Positions 6,093 to 13,579 of a stretch of DNA of 15,811 nt are shown here, piece after piece (the stretch's first letter is position 1; the number at the start of each line of letters is the position of its first letter). The DNA lies in assembly GCA_913062745.1 (NCBI GenBank), contig CAJXXJ010000016.1, positions 1 to 15,811 of the forward strand, given 5' to 3'. Source of the DNA: an uncultured Phaeodactylibacter sp. Its GTDB lineage: Bacteria; Bacteroidota; Bacteroidia; Chitinophagales; Saprospiraceae. The notes below the pieces were generated by a model. That model saw nothing but the letters and a program-made list of their open reading frames with translations, ran no database searches and was not told the DNA's origin. The translations under genes and the position numbers were made by a program.

Positions 6093-8234
6093 ATGTACAG
6101 CCAAGAAGAACAGCAAAGCCTCTACAGCCTGTCTAAGGAATACCTCGATGAAGGCAGCGCTATCCGGCAGCAATCCGCTGACCAGCAGATTAATGAGCTC
6201 CGGCAGCTTATCGTCTACCATGAATATCGCTACTACATTAAGCATGACCCGGTGGTGAGTGACTACGAGTACGACCAGTTGTTCAAACAATTGGAAGCAC
6301 TGGAGGAAGCACATCCGGAACTGCTGACCCCCGACTCGCCTACGCAGCGGGTATCTACAGACCTGACAGAGGACTTCCCCTCGGTGGAGCATCTCGTTCC
6401 TATGCTGTCCCTGGCTAACTCCTACAATGCCGAAGACTTGTATGAATTCGACCGTCAGATCAAGCGCTACGCCAATATCCCGGAAGAACAGGATATCGAG
6501 TACGCGGTAGAGCCCAAGTACGACGGTGGCAGCATAGCCGTTATTTACGAAAACGACCAGCTCTCCCGTGGAGCTACCCGGGGGAACGGGCAAATGGGCG
6601 AAGAGATGACCAATAACGCGCGCGTCATCCGTTCTATTCCGCTCAAAGCTGCATTTTCTGAATATGGCATTCAAAAGGTAGAGCTCCGGGGAGAGGTGTT
6701 GATCCGCAAGGATGCGTTCGAACGGATCAACCAAAAGCGGGCCGAAGAAGGGCTCACCCTTTTTGCGAATGCGCGCAACACGGCTACCGGGGGGCTCCGC
6801 ATGAAAGACCCGCAGGAAGTAGCCAAGCGCGGCCTGGAAGCCTTTATCTATACCCTGGGGTATGCCGCGGACGAAAAGGGCGAAAGTGTGCTCGAAAAAT
6901 TCAACACCCACAAGGAAAGCCTTGATATGCTCGAAAAACTGGGCTTCAAGGTGCCCGCTGAACCAGAGGAGCGCACGGTGTGCCGGAGCATCCGGGAGGT
7001 CGTTGACTTCTGTACAGGCTGGGAAGAAAAGCGGGAGGCCTACCCTTATGAAATTGATGGCATGGTCGTAAAGGTGAATGACCGGGAGCTGCAGGAGCGC
7101 ACCGGCTATACCAGCCACCACCCCCGTTGGTCTATTGCCTATAAGTTCAAAGCCAAACAAGCCACCTCCAAGCTGCTCAAAGTGGAGTATCAGGTGGGCA
7201 AGATCGGGTCTATAACGCCGGTCGCCAAGATTGCGCCGGTACAACTGGCGGGCGTTACCGTAGCTTCGGTTTCGTTGCACAACGAAGACTTCATCACCAG
7301 CAAAGACCTCCGCATCGGGGATACGGTGCTGGTGGAACGGGCCGGAGACGTCATCCCCTACATCGTAAAGGCCATGGATGACCTGCGGGACGGATCGGAG
7401 CAGCCCATTGAATTTCCGCGGTATTGCCCTGTCAACGATACAGCGGAAGCAGTAGAATTGGTACGGCCGGAGGGAGAAGCGGCCTGGCGTTGCCCGACCT
7501 GCGTATGCGGGGCACAAAACCTGCAGCAGATCATCTTCCACGTCTCCAAAAACGCCATGGACATCGATGGTATGGGCAAGTCCATTATCGAGCGTTTCTA
7601 CGAGCTGGGCTGGCTGCGCACCATAGCCGATGTGTACCGCCTGGATTACGATAAAATTGCTGCGCTGGAAGGCTTCGGCCAAAAGTCGGCGGACAACCTC
7701 AAAGCATCCATAGAACGCGCTAAGCAAAATCCTATCCATCGTTTGCTACACAGCCTGAGCATACATCATCTGGGGCGCAAAGTATCCAGGATTATCGCTG
7801 CTGAGGTCAGCCACGTGCTGGAACTGCAAAACTGGACGGCCGAAGACTTTACCAACATTAAAGACGTAGGGCCGGTGGTGGCAGAAAATATACAGTCCTT
7901 CTTCCAGGACGAGCACAACATCAAAATGCTGCAGGAGATGGAAGAACTGGGCGTCAACCTGCATCAGACCGAAGAGGATATTCCCAAAGCCGTAAGCGGA
8001 GAGGGCCCCTTTGCGGGCAAAACCATACTGTTCACTGGTTCCCTGCAGACCATGAGCCGGAAAGAGGCTCAGGCCAAAGCAGAAGCAGCCGGTGCTAAAA
8101 ACATCAGTGCAGTGAGCGGCAACCTGGACTTCCTGGTAGTTGGCGAAAAGGCGGGCTCCAAACTAAAGAAAGCCAAAGAGCTGGGCACTGTGACCATATT
8201 GACAGAGCAGGAATTTCTGGAGCAATTACCATAA
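6093..8234 (+). CDS. ligA: NAD-dependent DNA ligase LigA
   Basis: This 713-aa enzyme seals nicks in DNA during replication and repair, using NAD+ to adenylate its active-site lysine. Domains run in the family order. The Ia domain (about 35-100) has YHEYRYYIKHDPVVSDYEYD. The adenylation domain carries EPKYDGGS with Lys142 as the KxDG nucleophile, then ATRGNG and YEIDGMVVK. An OB fold spans about 350-440 (HHPRWSIAYKFKAKQA, VGKIGSITPVA). A Cys cluster follows at 445-472, then helix-hairpin-helix repeats (about 490-610) and a C-terminal BRCT domain (about 637-713). The cluster is odd: the first knuckle reads CPVN, with Asn448 where a second Cys is usual, while the second reads CPTCVC with an extra Cys. 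The N-terminus is about 30 residues longer than E. coli LigA. It lies last in a tight rluB-lipoprotein-ligA run. Confidence 0.97.
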   Translation: MYSQEEQQSLYSLSKEYLDEGSAIRQQSADQQINELRQLIVYHEYRYYIKHDPVVSDYEYDQLFKQLEALEEAHPELLTPDSPTQRVSTDLTEDFPSVEHLVPMLSLANSYNAEDLYEFDRQIKRYANIPEEQDIEYAVEPKYDGGSIAVIYENDQLSRGATRGNGQMGEEMTNNARVIRSIPLKAAFSEYGIQKVELRGEVLIRKDAFERINQKRAEEGLTLFANARNTATGGLRMKDPQEVAKRGLEAFIYTLGYAADEKGESVLEKFNTHKESLDMLEKLGFKVPAEPEERTVCRSIREVVDFCTGWEEKREAYPYEIDGMVVKVNDRELQERTGYTSHHPRWSIAYKFKAKQATSKLLKVEYQVGKIGSITPVAKIAPVQLAGVTVASVSLHNEDFITSKDLRIGDTVLVERAGDVIPYIVKAMDDLRDGSEQPIEFPRYCPVNDTAEAVELVRPEGEAAWRCPTCVCGAQNLQQIIFHVSKNAMDIDGMGKSIIERFYELGWLRTIADVYRLDYDKIAALEGFGQKSADNLKASIERAKQNPIHRLLHSLSIHHLGRKVSRIIAAEVSHVLELQNWTAEDFTNIKDVGPVVAENIQSFFQDEHNIKMLQEMEELGVNLHQTEEDIPKAVSGEGPFAGKTILFTGSLQTMSRKEAQAKAEAAGAKNISAVSGNLDFLVVGEKAGSKLKKAKELGTVTILTEQEFLEQLP

Positions 8235-8239
8235 ATTAC

Positions 8240-8247
8240 TTATTTTG
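8240..8247 (+). promoter_or_regulatory. Candidate -7 promoter box for the small membrane protein
   Basis: TTATTTTG, identical to the box before rluB, starts 5 nt after the ligA stop and ends 24 nt before the ATG at 8272. It differs from TAnnTTTG at one fixed position. No clear -33 element is seen, only TTTCTGG at 8214-8220 inside ligA. Confidence 0.33.
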
Positions 8248-8271
8248 AAGGCCTAAACAAACTCAAAACAC

Positions 8272-8538
8272 ATGGGATTCCTACTCTATTGGCTGATCAT
8301 AGGCTTTGCTGCCGGCGCACTTGCTAAAATACTGACCCCTCAGGACGAAAAGGGCGGATGGGTATCTTCCATCGTCATCGGTATAATCGGCGCGATAGTA
8401 GGCGGCTTCATCGGCAGCCTGATCGGCATAAAAAGCTCCGGCCTGATCGGGCAGTTGCTGATTGCCACCGGCGGCGCATTTCTTGTGCTGTTTGTGTACC
8501 ACCGCTACCTTACAGACAAGCTCAACTTCCCCATCTGA
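8272..8538 (+). CDS. GlsB/YeaQ/YmgE family small membrane protein
   Basis: This 88-aa protein has three hydrophobic, Gly-rich segments: about 2-20 (FLLYWLIIGFAAGALAKIL), about 31-53 (WVSSIVIGIIGAIVGGFIG) and about 58-78 (LIGQLLIATGGAFLVLFVY). The pattern GxxAGxLAK followed by GW and GxxGAxxGGFIG is that of the transglycosylase-associated (Tag/YeaQ/YmgE) family. Members are small inner-membrane proteins often linked to stress response; their biochemical role is not established. The Asp/Glu/Lys stretch between the first two segments (TPQDEKGG) is a likely loop. The gene stands alone between ligA and the kinase, with a promoter-like box just upstream. Its length is normal for the family. Confidence 0.9.
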   Translation: MGFLLYWLIIGFAAGALAKILTPQDEKGGWVSSIVIGIIGAIVGGFIGSLIGIKSSGLIGQLLIATGGAFLVLFVYHRYLTDKLNFPI

Positions 8539-8549
8539 CCCGTAACGGA

Positions 8550-8627
8550 AATTTGCAAGGCAGCTTACATTATTGAATAATGCTTCCTGATATTTATGCT
8601 GTTTTTTAGCTACATTGCTTGCAAATT
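8550..8627. repeat. 10-bp inverted repeat flanking the kinase promoter region
   Basis: AATTTGCAAG at 8550-8559 and its exact reverse complement CTTGCAAATT at 8618-8627 flank 58 nt. Each copy contains the palindrome TTGCAA. The pair lies in the 110-nt gap before the kinase gene and brackets a promoter-like TATTTATG at 8591-8598. It could be a pair of operators or a long-range stem. No regulator can be named from the sequence. Confidence 0.4.
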
Positions 8628-8648
8628 AGCTTGAAAACAAGGGGGTTA

Positions 8649-11600
8649 ATGATTACCGTGTACCGTTTTGCCCGGGTTAGTGCAATAAACCGGGCCATTT
8701 GGGTGCTGTTGGGCCTGCTCCCATTCACAGGCATCTTTTCCCAAAATTACAGCTATCACAACTACACCGTTGACGATGGCCTGCCCACCAATTATGTATA
8801 CGGAGGCCTTCAGGACAGCAAAGGGTACATCTGGTTTTATACAGAGAAAGGCATTTCCCGCTTCGACGGTTACGAATTCCGCAACTTTACTGTAGAGGAT
8901 GGTCTGCCGACCAATGATGTCTGGGGATTATACGATGATGTAAATGGGAAAATATGGATATACTGTTTTGATGACGATCTGTATACCATACAAGGAGACA
9001 GCATCAGGCTTGAGCTGGACTACGGGCAGAGCAGCTATAAATTCGCTACGGGCATACAAACCTGGGTGGATGGGCGTGTTGCCTATCGACATCCTCAAAA
9101 CATCAACCTTAAATTGGTCAGTGACAAAGGTGGTGTTGCGGATACCATTGACATGAGCTTCGTCAACAGGGAGGAGATACAGGCACTGCTTGGAAAAAAT
9201 AAGCTATCCTACCTAATAGAGCCGCATCAGCTTGGAATTATCGACGTTTCCCTGCCCTCTGCAAAAATCATTGACGCTAAAAGTAAAACCATCACCAACC
9301 TGGAATTGCAGGGGCTGGGCGGTTACGAAGCCGGGCTTTTGCAGTCGCCGCTGCACTACTCTATCATCCATATTGAAGGCAAAAACTATGTAGCGCCCAA
9401 GACCGGAAAGCTCGTCTACCAAATCGATTTTCCCGGGCGGCATCTGCGCAAGCTTGATGTCAGTCGATACCTCAAGCCTCCTTTTCAACCCTGGAGGTTC
9501 TTTCGGCGCGGCAGGACAGCACAGCTGCAGACGCCATCCGGCCTGCTGATTCTAGATAGTCAGTTGCAGGTCCTGGATGTTTTCCCCTTTGAATTTCCGG
9601 AAAACATCACGCCGGGTAACGCTTTTGTCGACCAGGAGAACAACTACTGGATCCCTACTCAGGGACAAGGCGTTTTTTTGTTGCCCAAACAATCTCTAAG
9701 TACTCAGCTCCTTCGACGCTCCAACAGTACCGAGCCGGTTGGGTTGTGCGCGTTGGCGACAAGCCCGGAAGGGCAACTCTACGCCGGCGGCGAAAAAGGA
9801 GAAGTGTACTGGGTTAACGAAAAGCAGGAGCTGGAGCTTGTCATTCCAGCCCCACCCCGCCCGCTGAATGCCAACTGCCGGGTAAACAGTATGCTGTTCG
9901 ATAACGATGGCGGGCTCTGGCTATCGCGCCAAAGCTTCGGCCTCACTTACCACTCCCGGGTGGAAGCACCGCCACGCTTCCTGATGGAGCTTTTGCAAAA
10001 AGAGCCTGCGGACCCGTTTGGGCTGGTGAAGTCCCGCGAGACCGGGGACATTCTTAACCTCCTTTGTAAAAACCTGTCGTGGGATTCACGTACGGAACGC
10101 CTCTTCATCGGCCGGGGGCAATCAAGCGTACTCTTAGATTGCAAACCAACAAAACCCCAGGCTCAGTTTCTGTTCAAAAATCGGAGTTACGCTTCCGTTT
10201 TTTTGCCAAATGGCGATCTGATTATTGGCGATATGGGACAGCTGTACCGCTACAGAGCAGATGAGCAGTCTCCTCCTGCCCCTATGTTGCCACGTAGTGT
10301 AGCACCTGTTTATGCCATCAGCTACCTGCAGGACGGCACTCTGCTGATCGGCACAGACGGGGAAGGCCTCTATCTGTTCAGAGACGGCGCCCTGCTGCAG
10401 GTGCCTGGCACAAGAGGATTAATCATCAACCATCTGCATTTAAAAGGCACTACGGCCTGGGCAGCCACCAATGAAGGGGTTTGGCAATTTAGCTTTGAAG
10501 ACCGCTTATCCGCCGGAGTGGTAGACCGCGTATTTACGACTGATCAGGGGCTGCCCACCATTGAAGTGCAGGCGGTGGCCGTTGTTGACAACAAGCTGTA
10601 TGCTGCTACCGGAAAAGGGCTGGCGCAGATCGACTTTACGGAGGCTTTCCGGGATACCATCCCCGTTTCCTTTGCAATTGAGAAAATTCTCATCAACGGA
10701 GACCCGGTACCGCTCGACTCTGCCTATAAGCTAAAGCACTACCAAAATGAGATTCAGGTACGGTTCAATGCTCTATCTTACAAAAGCCTGGGAGAAACCC
10801 GCTACTTCTACCGGCTGCTGAATGCCGATCAGGACTTTCTCAGCACCACTAACCGCACGATTCGCTACAGCGGCCTGCAGTCAGGAGTATACACGCTTAA
10901 GATCTTTGCCCAGGATGTTGAAAACCGGCTGAGCAATACGCAGACCATCGTATTCAGCATCCGCCCGCCCTGGTGGAAAACCTACGGTGCCCTGCTGTTT
11001 TTCGGAATAGCAGCAGGCCTGCTGCTGACTGGTGCCTACCGCTGGCGCATGAACCGCCTGCACATGGAAGCCGAGCAGGAAAGCGCTGTGGATAAGCAAT
11101 TTGCCGAGCTCGAGCTGCGCGCCCTGCAGGCACAAATGAACCCCCATTTCATTTTCAATGCCCTAAGTGCTATTCAGTATTTCATACAGATGAACGACCG
11201 GCAGCAGGCTGACCTTTACCTCTCTAAGTTTGCGGCGCTCATCCGGCTCTTTTTAGAATCCTCTAAGAACAAGTATTTAAATTTGAGCGAGGAGCTCAAG
11301 CTGATCCGGCTCTATGTCGAGCTGGAGCAGCTGCGCTTCCGCAATAAATTCAGTGTAGATATTGATGTTTCTCCAGAAATCAATCAGTATACCACGCTGG
11401 TGCCAACAATGCTTTTACAACCCTTCGTGGAAAATGCGATCAACCATGGCTTATTCCACCGACAGGACGAGAACGGCAGGCTTTTCATCAACATAGAAGC
11501 AGGCTTGAACCACAGCATTGTTTGCGTGTTAGAAGATAACGGCGTGGGCAGAGCAGAAGCCACGGCGATCCGGCAGCAACTCAATGGCAACCACCGGTCT

Positions 11601-11747
11601 AGAGGGCTGCAGATTACGCAGGAGCGGCTTAATGCACTGCAGACGGTGGAAGGCTACAAAATAGATATTGAGGTTACAGATCTGACTGATGAAGAAGGTA
11701 AAGCCTGTGGCACCCGTATTACTTTGAATATACCTGAAATTGACTAG
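8649..11747 (+). CDS. Sensor histidine kinase with Reg_prop beta-propeller, Y_Y_Y domain and LytS-type kinase
   Basis: This 1032-aa membrane sensor should autophosphorylate on His in response to an outside signal and pass phosphate to the LytTR regulator 3 nt downstream. From the ATG at 8649 it has a signal peptide (about 1-31, ending TGIFS/QN). A long periplasmic region starts with Reg_prop propeller repeats (YTVDDGLPTNYVYG, KGYIWFYTEKGISRFDG, VEDGLPTNDVW). A Y_Y_Y domain lies just before the membrane (YKLKHYQNEIQVRF... YFYRLLN, ending at IRPPWWKT), and one transmembrane helix spans about 779-797. The cytoplasmic His_kinase domain has QMNPHFIFNALS with His833, the N-box PFVENAINHG with Asn929, and EDNGVGR and GLQITQERL for ATP binding. 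An in-frame TTG at 8619 would add ten residues, but it falls inside an inverted repeat and spoils the signal peptide. The ligand is unknown. Confidence 0.94.
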   Translation: MITVYRFARVSAINRAIWVLLGLLPFTGIFSQNYSYHNYTVDDGLPTNYVYGGLQDSKGYIWFYTEKGISRFDGYEFRNFTVEDGLPTNDVWGLYDDVNGKIWIYCFDDDLYTIQGDSIRLELDYGQSSYKFATGIQTWVDGRVAYRHPQNINLKLVSDKGGVADTIDMSFVNREEIQALLGKNKLSYLIEPHQLGIIDVSLPSAKIIDAKSKTITNLELQGLGGYEAGLLQSPLHYSIIHIEGKNYVAPKTGKLVYQIDFPGRHLRKLDVSRYLKPPFQPWRFFRRGRTAQLQTPSGLLILDSQLQVLDVFPFEFPENITPGNAFVDQENNYWIPTQGQGVFLLPKQSLSTQLLRRSNSTEPVGLCALATSPEGQLYAGGEKGEVYWVNEKQELELVIPAPPRPLNANCRVNSMLFDNDGGLWLSRQSFGLTYHSRVEAPPRFLMELLQKEPADPFGLVKSRETGDILNLLCKNLSWDSRTERLFIGRGQSSVLLDCKPTKPQAQFLFKNRSYASVFLPNGDLIIGDMGQLYRYRADEQSPPAPMLPRSVAPVYAISYLQDGTLLIGTDGEGLYLFRDGALLQVPGTRGLIINHLHLKGTTAWAATNEGVWQFSFEDRLSAGVVDRVFTTDQGLPTIEVQAVAVVDNKLYAATGKGLAQIDFTEAFRDTIPVSFAIEKILINGDPVPLDSAYKLKHYQNEIQVRFNALSYKSLGETRYFYRLLNADQDFLSTTNRTIRYSGLQSGVYTLKIFAQDVENRLSNTQTIVFSIRPPWWKTYGALLFFGIAAGLLLTGAYRWRMNRLHMEAEQESAVDKQFAELELRALQAQMNPHFIFNALSAIQYFIQMNDRQQADLYLSKFAALIRLFLESSKNKYLNLSEELKLIRLYVELEQLRFRNKFSVDIDVSPEINQYTTLVPTMLLQPFVENAINHGLFHRQDENGRLFINIEAGLNHSIVCVLEDNGVGRAEATAIRQQLNGNHRSRGLQITQERLNALQTVEGYKIDIEVTDLTDEEGKACGTRITLNIPEID

Positions 11748-11750
11748 CCT

Positions 11751-12506
11751 ATGGTAACCGCCATCATCATCGATGACGAAGAGCATGCAAGGCTCACACT
11801 CAAGCGTAAACTGGAAGACTACTGCCCGGAAGTGGAAATCATTGGTATGGCCGGCAGCGCTGACGAGGGGGCTGAACTCCTTGCTGAACAAAACCCCGAC
11901 CTGCTTCTCCTCGATATCGCTATGCCAGGGCAAAGCGGCTTTGAATTGCTCGAGCGCCTCCGCGAAAAAAAGGACCTTTCTTTCGAAATCATCTTTGTCA
12001 CCGGCTTTGACAATTACGCAATTGATGCTATATCCTTCTGTGCTATAGGCTACCTGCTCAAACCCATACAGACAGAAGCACTGATCAGAAGTGTGCACAA
12101 CGCCGTGGCCCGGGTGCGCGAGCGCCGCGCCAGTGAACGAAACCGGCAGCTGCTGGAAAACCTGCGCACGCCCGGTCGGCAGTCTAACAAAATAGGGCTG
12201 CCCACCGATGAGGGGCTCGACTTTGTAGCCATCCGGGAGATCATACGCTGCGAAGGGCAGCAAAAACTCACCCGTATCTACCTCTCTGACCGCGAAGTCG
12301 TCAGTTCCTACAATATTGGTGAATTTGTCCGCCTGCTTGAACCCTACGGCTTCTATCAAATCCACCGCTCCCACCTCGTGAACCTCAACCGTATCCGCAA
12401 ATACAACCGAGACGGCATCGTTATAATGGATGACGGCTCCACCGCACCAGTTTCCAAGCGCCGGCGCACCGATTTCCTCCAAAAACTGAACCGGGTAAGC
12501 CCATAA
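11751..12506 (+). CDS. LytTR-family response regulator
   Basis: This 251-aa cytoplasmic DNA-binding regulator is the likely partner of the kinase just upstream. The receiver domain (1-120) has the acidic pair IIDDEEHAR, phospho-acceptor Asp55 in LLLLDIAMPG, Thr in FVTGFDNYAI and Lys in YLLKPI, so phosphorylation should work normally. A linker rich in Arg and Glu leads to the LytTR domain (about 145-248), seen in DFVAIREIIRCEGQQKLTRIYL, the SYNIGEFVRLLEPYGFYQIHRSHLVNLNRI stretch and the closing DGSTAPVSKRRR. LytTR domains bind imperfect direct repeats near promoters; no clear pair was found here. The ATG follows the kinase stop after 3 nt, so translation is probably coupled. Length is normal for the family. 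Confidence 0.96.
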   Translation: MVTAIIIDDEEHARLTLKRKLEDYCPEVEIIGMAGSADEGAELLAEQNPDLLLLDIAMPGQSGFELLERLREKKDLSFEIIFVTGFDNYAIDAISFCAIGYLLKPIQTEALIRSVHNAVARVRERRASERNRQLLENLRTPGRQSNKIGLPTDEGLDFVAIREIIRCEGQQKLTRIYLSDREVVSSYNIGEFVRLLEPYGFYQIHRSHLVNLNRIRKYNRDGIVIMDDGSTAPVSKRRRTDFLQKLNRVSP

Positions 12507-12547
12507 TGCCCGCTTATTCCCAATTTCGCCCGCTTGTCAAATGGCAC

Positions 12548-12578
12548 TTGGGCCACATGCCTCCCGCCCTTATCTTTA
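12548..12578 (+). promoter_or_regulatory. Candidate promoter in the spacer after the response regulator
   Basis: TTG at 12548-12550 and TATCTTTA at 12571-12578 are separated by 20 bp, close to the spacing known for Bacteroidota -33/-7 elements. TATCTTTA matches TAnnTTTG at all but the last fixed base. It would start a transcript near 12585 that ends at the terminator at 12809-12840. The match is short, so the call is weak. Confidence 0.25.
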
Positions 12579-12584
12579 TGATCA

Positions 12585-12841
12585 GAACGATGAGACAATG
12601 ATTTGGCCCTTTTATTTTACCCCTGCAGTGCCATCTTAGCACCTCTACTCATTAATTAATCTGGCCGCTTCTCCTGAATGATCACAGGCGCAACTCTTCG
12701 CACCCCATACGGGGGTGCACGAAAAGCAACATTATTCCCCTTTCGGATACCGGACCGAATTCAGTGTCCCGTGTCCAACTTCAAACCCTAATCCGCTCTC
12801 TTATCCGGAGAGCCATCCTGCTTAAGATGGCTCTTTTTTTA
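12585..12841 (+). ncRNA. Possible structured small RNA in a gene-free spacer
   Basis: The 377-nt stretch 12507-12883 has no convincing gene. It contains a promoter-like motif (12548-12578) and a 7-bp hairpin GCACCCC/GGGGTGC (12700-12706 with 12712-12718, 5-nt loop). A possible long stem CGGATA/TATCCG pairs 12744-12749 with 12802-12807, and an intrinsic terminator follows at once (12809-12840). Together these could define a transcript of about 255 nt. I compared it by eye with tmRNA, SRP RNA, RNase P and tRNA signatures and found no match. It could instead be a long 3' UTR of the response regulator operon, or the remnant of a lost gene. Stems are seen directly; the RNA itself is inference. Confidence 0.27.
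12809..12840 (+). terminator. Rho-independent terminator
   Basis: A perfect 9-bp stem AGAGCCATC (12809-12817) / GATGGCTCT (12826-12834), with an 8-nt loop, runs directly into a run of seven T (12834-12840). It lies 303 nt after the response-regulator stop and 44 nt before the next ATG. It therefore ends either a long read-through transcript or a separate small RNA. Confidence 0.8.
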
Positions 12842-12883
12842 TACCCTTACCCCGCTTTATGCGTTTATAAAGAAAAAAGACCT

Positions 12884-13537
12884 ATGCGATCGTTGCCTTA
12901 CCTGTTTTCCCTAAGCCTTGCCGCTGCTTTATTGCTTGCCTCCTGCCGTTGCCCGCCGGATGAAAAAATCGGAGAGATCGGGCTGGGCGAAAACGCCCGC
13001 AGCTTCTTCCCCTACGAGGGCACAGAAACCCTTACCTTCCAAAATGCTCAGGGTGCAACCGTTACCTTCAGTGCGCCACGGGGCAGAGAAGAAGGCACCG
13101 ATCAGGTCTGCATCAACACGATATGCACGGAGGCCCGCTATAATAGCCCCTCGAGCTGCGAGTATTTCGAGTCAGATAACATCCGTTACATCTGGGTTTC
13201 CGATGACAAGCAACGGCTAATTGACCTGCTGCTGTTTACAGAAGTGTATGAACAAGAGACCGAAAACTTCTATGATGCCTTGCAAGTCAGCTTTGCCTCC
13301 GGTGCTCCCTCTGTGGAGGCTTATTACCTGCTCCAACAACGCTTTTCCGGGGACCTGAAAATAGACAACACGAGCCTCGACCCCATAATGTCCCTGCAGG
13401 AGTCTGTTGACATACAGAACCAAACCTTCACGAATGTGCTGCGCTACCGCGGCAACAACCTCGGCATCTACCTGCAGGCCGGAAAAGGAGTGATCGCTTT
13501 TGAGGAAAGCGGGAACTTCTGGCTATTGCAGGAATAA
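12884..13537 (+). CDS. Hypothetical lipoprotein
   Basis: The product is 217 aa from the ATG at 12884, chosen because it places a clean signal peptide (MRSLPYLFSLSLAAALLLASC) at the N-terminus, with lipobox LASC and Cys21. The frame is open upstream to a GTG at 12764, but that extension would cross the perfect terminator at 12809-12840 and bury the signal. The mature part has four further Cys residues near the N-terminal half (CRCPP, QVCINTICTE, SSCEYF), a Phe/Tyr-rich soluble body and a C-terminus ending in ESGNFWLLQE. I do not recognise a family. It is flanked by the terminator upstream and by a secreted sugar-dehydrogenase-like gene 42 nt downstream. Membrane anchoring is likely; function is unknown. 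Confidence 0.85.
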   Translation: MRSLPYLFSLSLAAALLLASCRCPPDEKIGEIGLGENARSFFPYEGTETLTFQNAQGATVTFSAPRGREEGTDQVCINTICTEARYNSPSSCEYFESDNIRYIWVSDDKQRLIDLLLFTEVYEQETENFYDALQVSFASGAPSVEAYYLLQQRFSGDLKIDNTSLDPIMSLQESVDIQNQTFTNVLRYRGNNLGIYLQAGKGVIAFEESGNFWLLQE

Positions 13538-13556
13538 ACAGGCACAGAAAATTTTG
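13526..13556 (+). promoter_or_regulatory. Candidate promoter for the sugar dehydrogenase gene
   Basis: TTG at 13526-13528 and AAATTTTG at 13549-13556 are 20 bp apart, similar to the Bacteroidota -33/-7 arrangement; the -7 box differs from TAnnTTTG at its first base only. It overlaps the end of the preceding lipoprotein gene and would start a transcript about 17 nt before the ATG at 13580. Confidence 0.35.
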
Positions 13557-13579
13557 GTATCTTCCCAGCAAAAACCACT

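Noticed and set aside
6084..7739. Antisense open frame of 551 codons across ligA
   Set aside because: It is the mirror of a certain ligA gene in moderately GC-rich DNA; its translation shows no domain or signal I recognise.
11529..12482. Antisense open frame of 317 codons opposite the kinase end and the response regulator
   Set aside because: It overlaps two well-supported genes completely and has no recognisable motif.
12775..12805. tRNA-like T-loop sequence TTCAAAC in the spacer
   Set aside because: The flanking bases cannot form a T stem and there is no acceptor stem or anticodon arm at the right distance.
12764..12883. GTG-started extension of the second lipoprotein
   Set aside because: It would read through a perfect intrinsic terminator and bury the signal peptide that starts at 12884.
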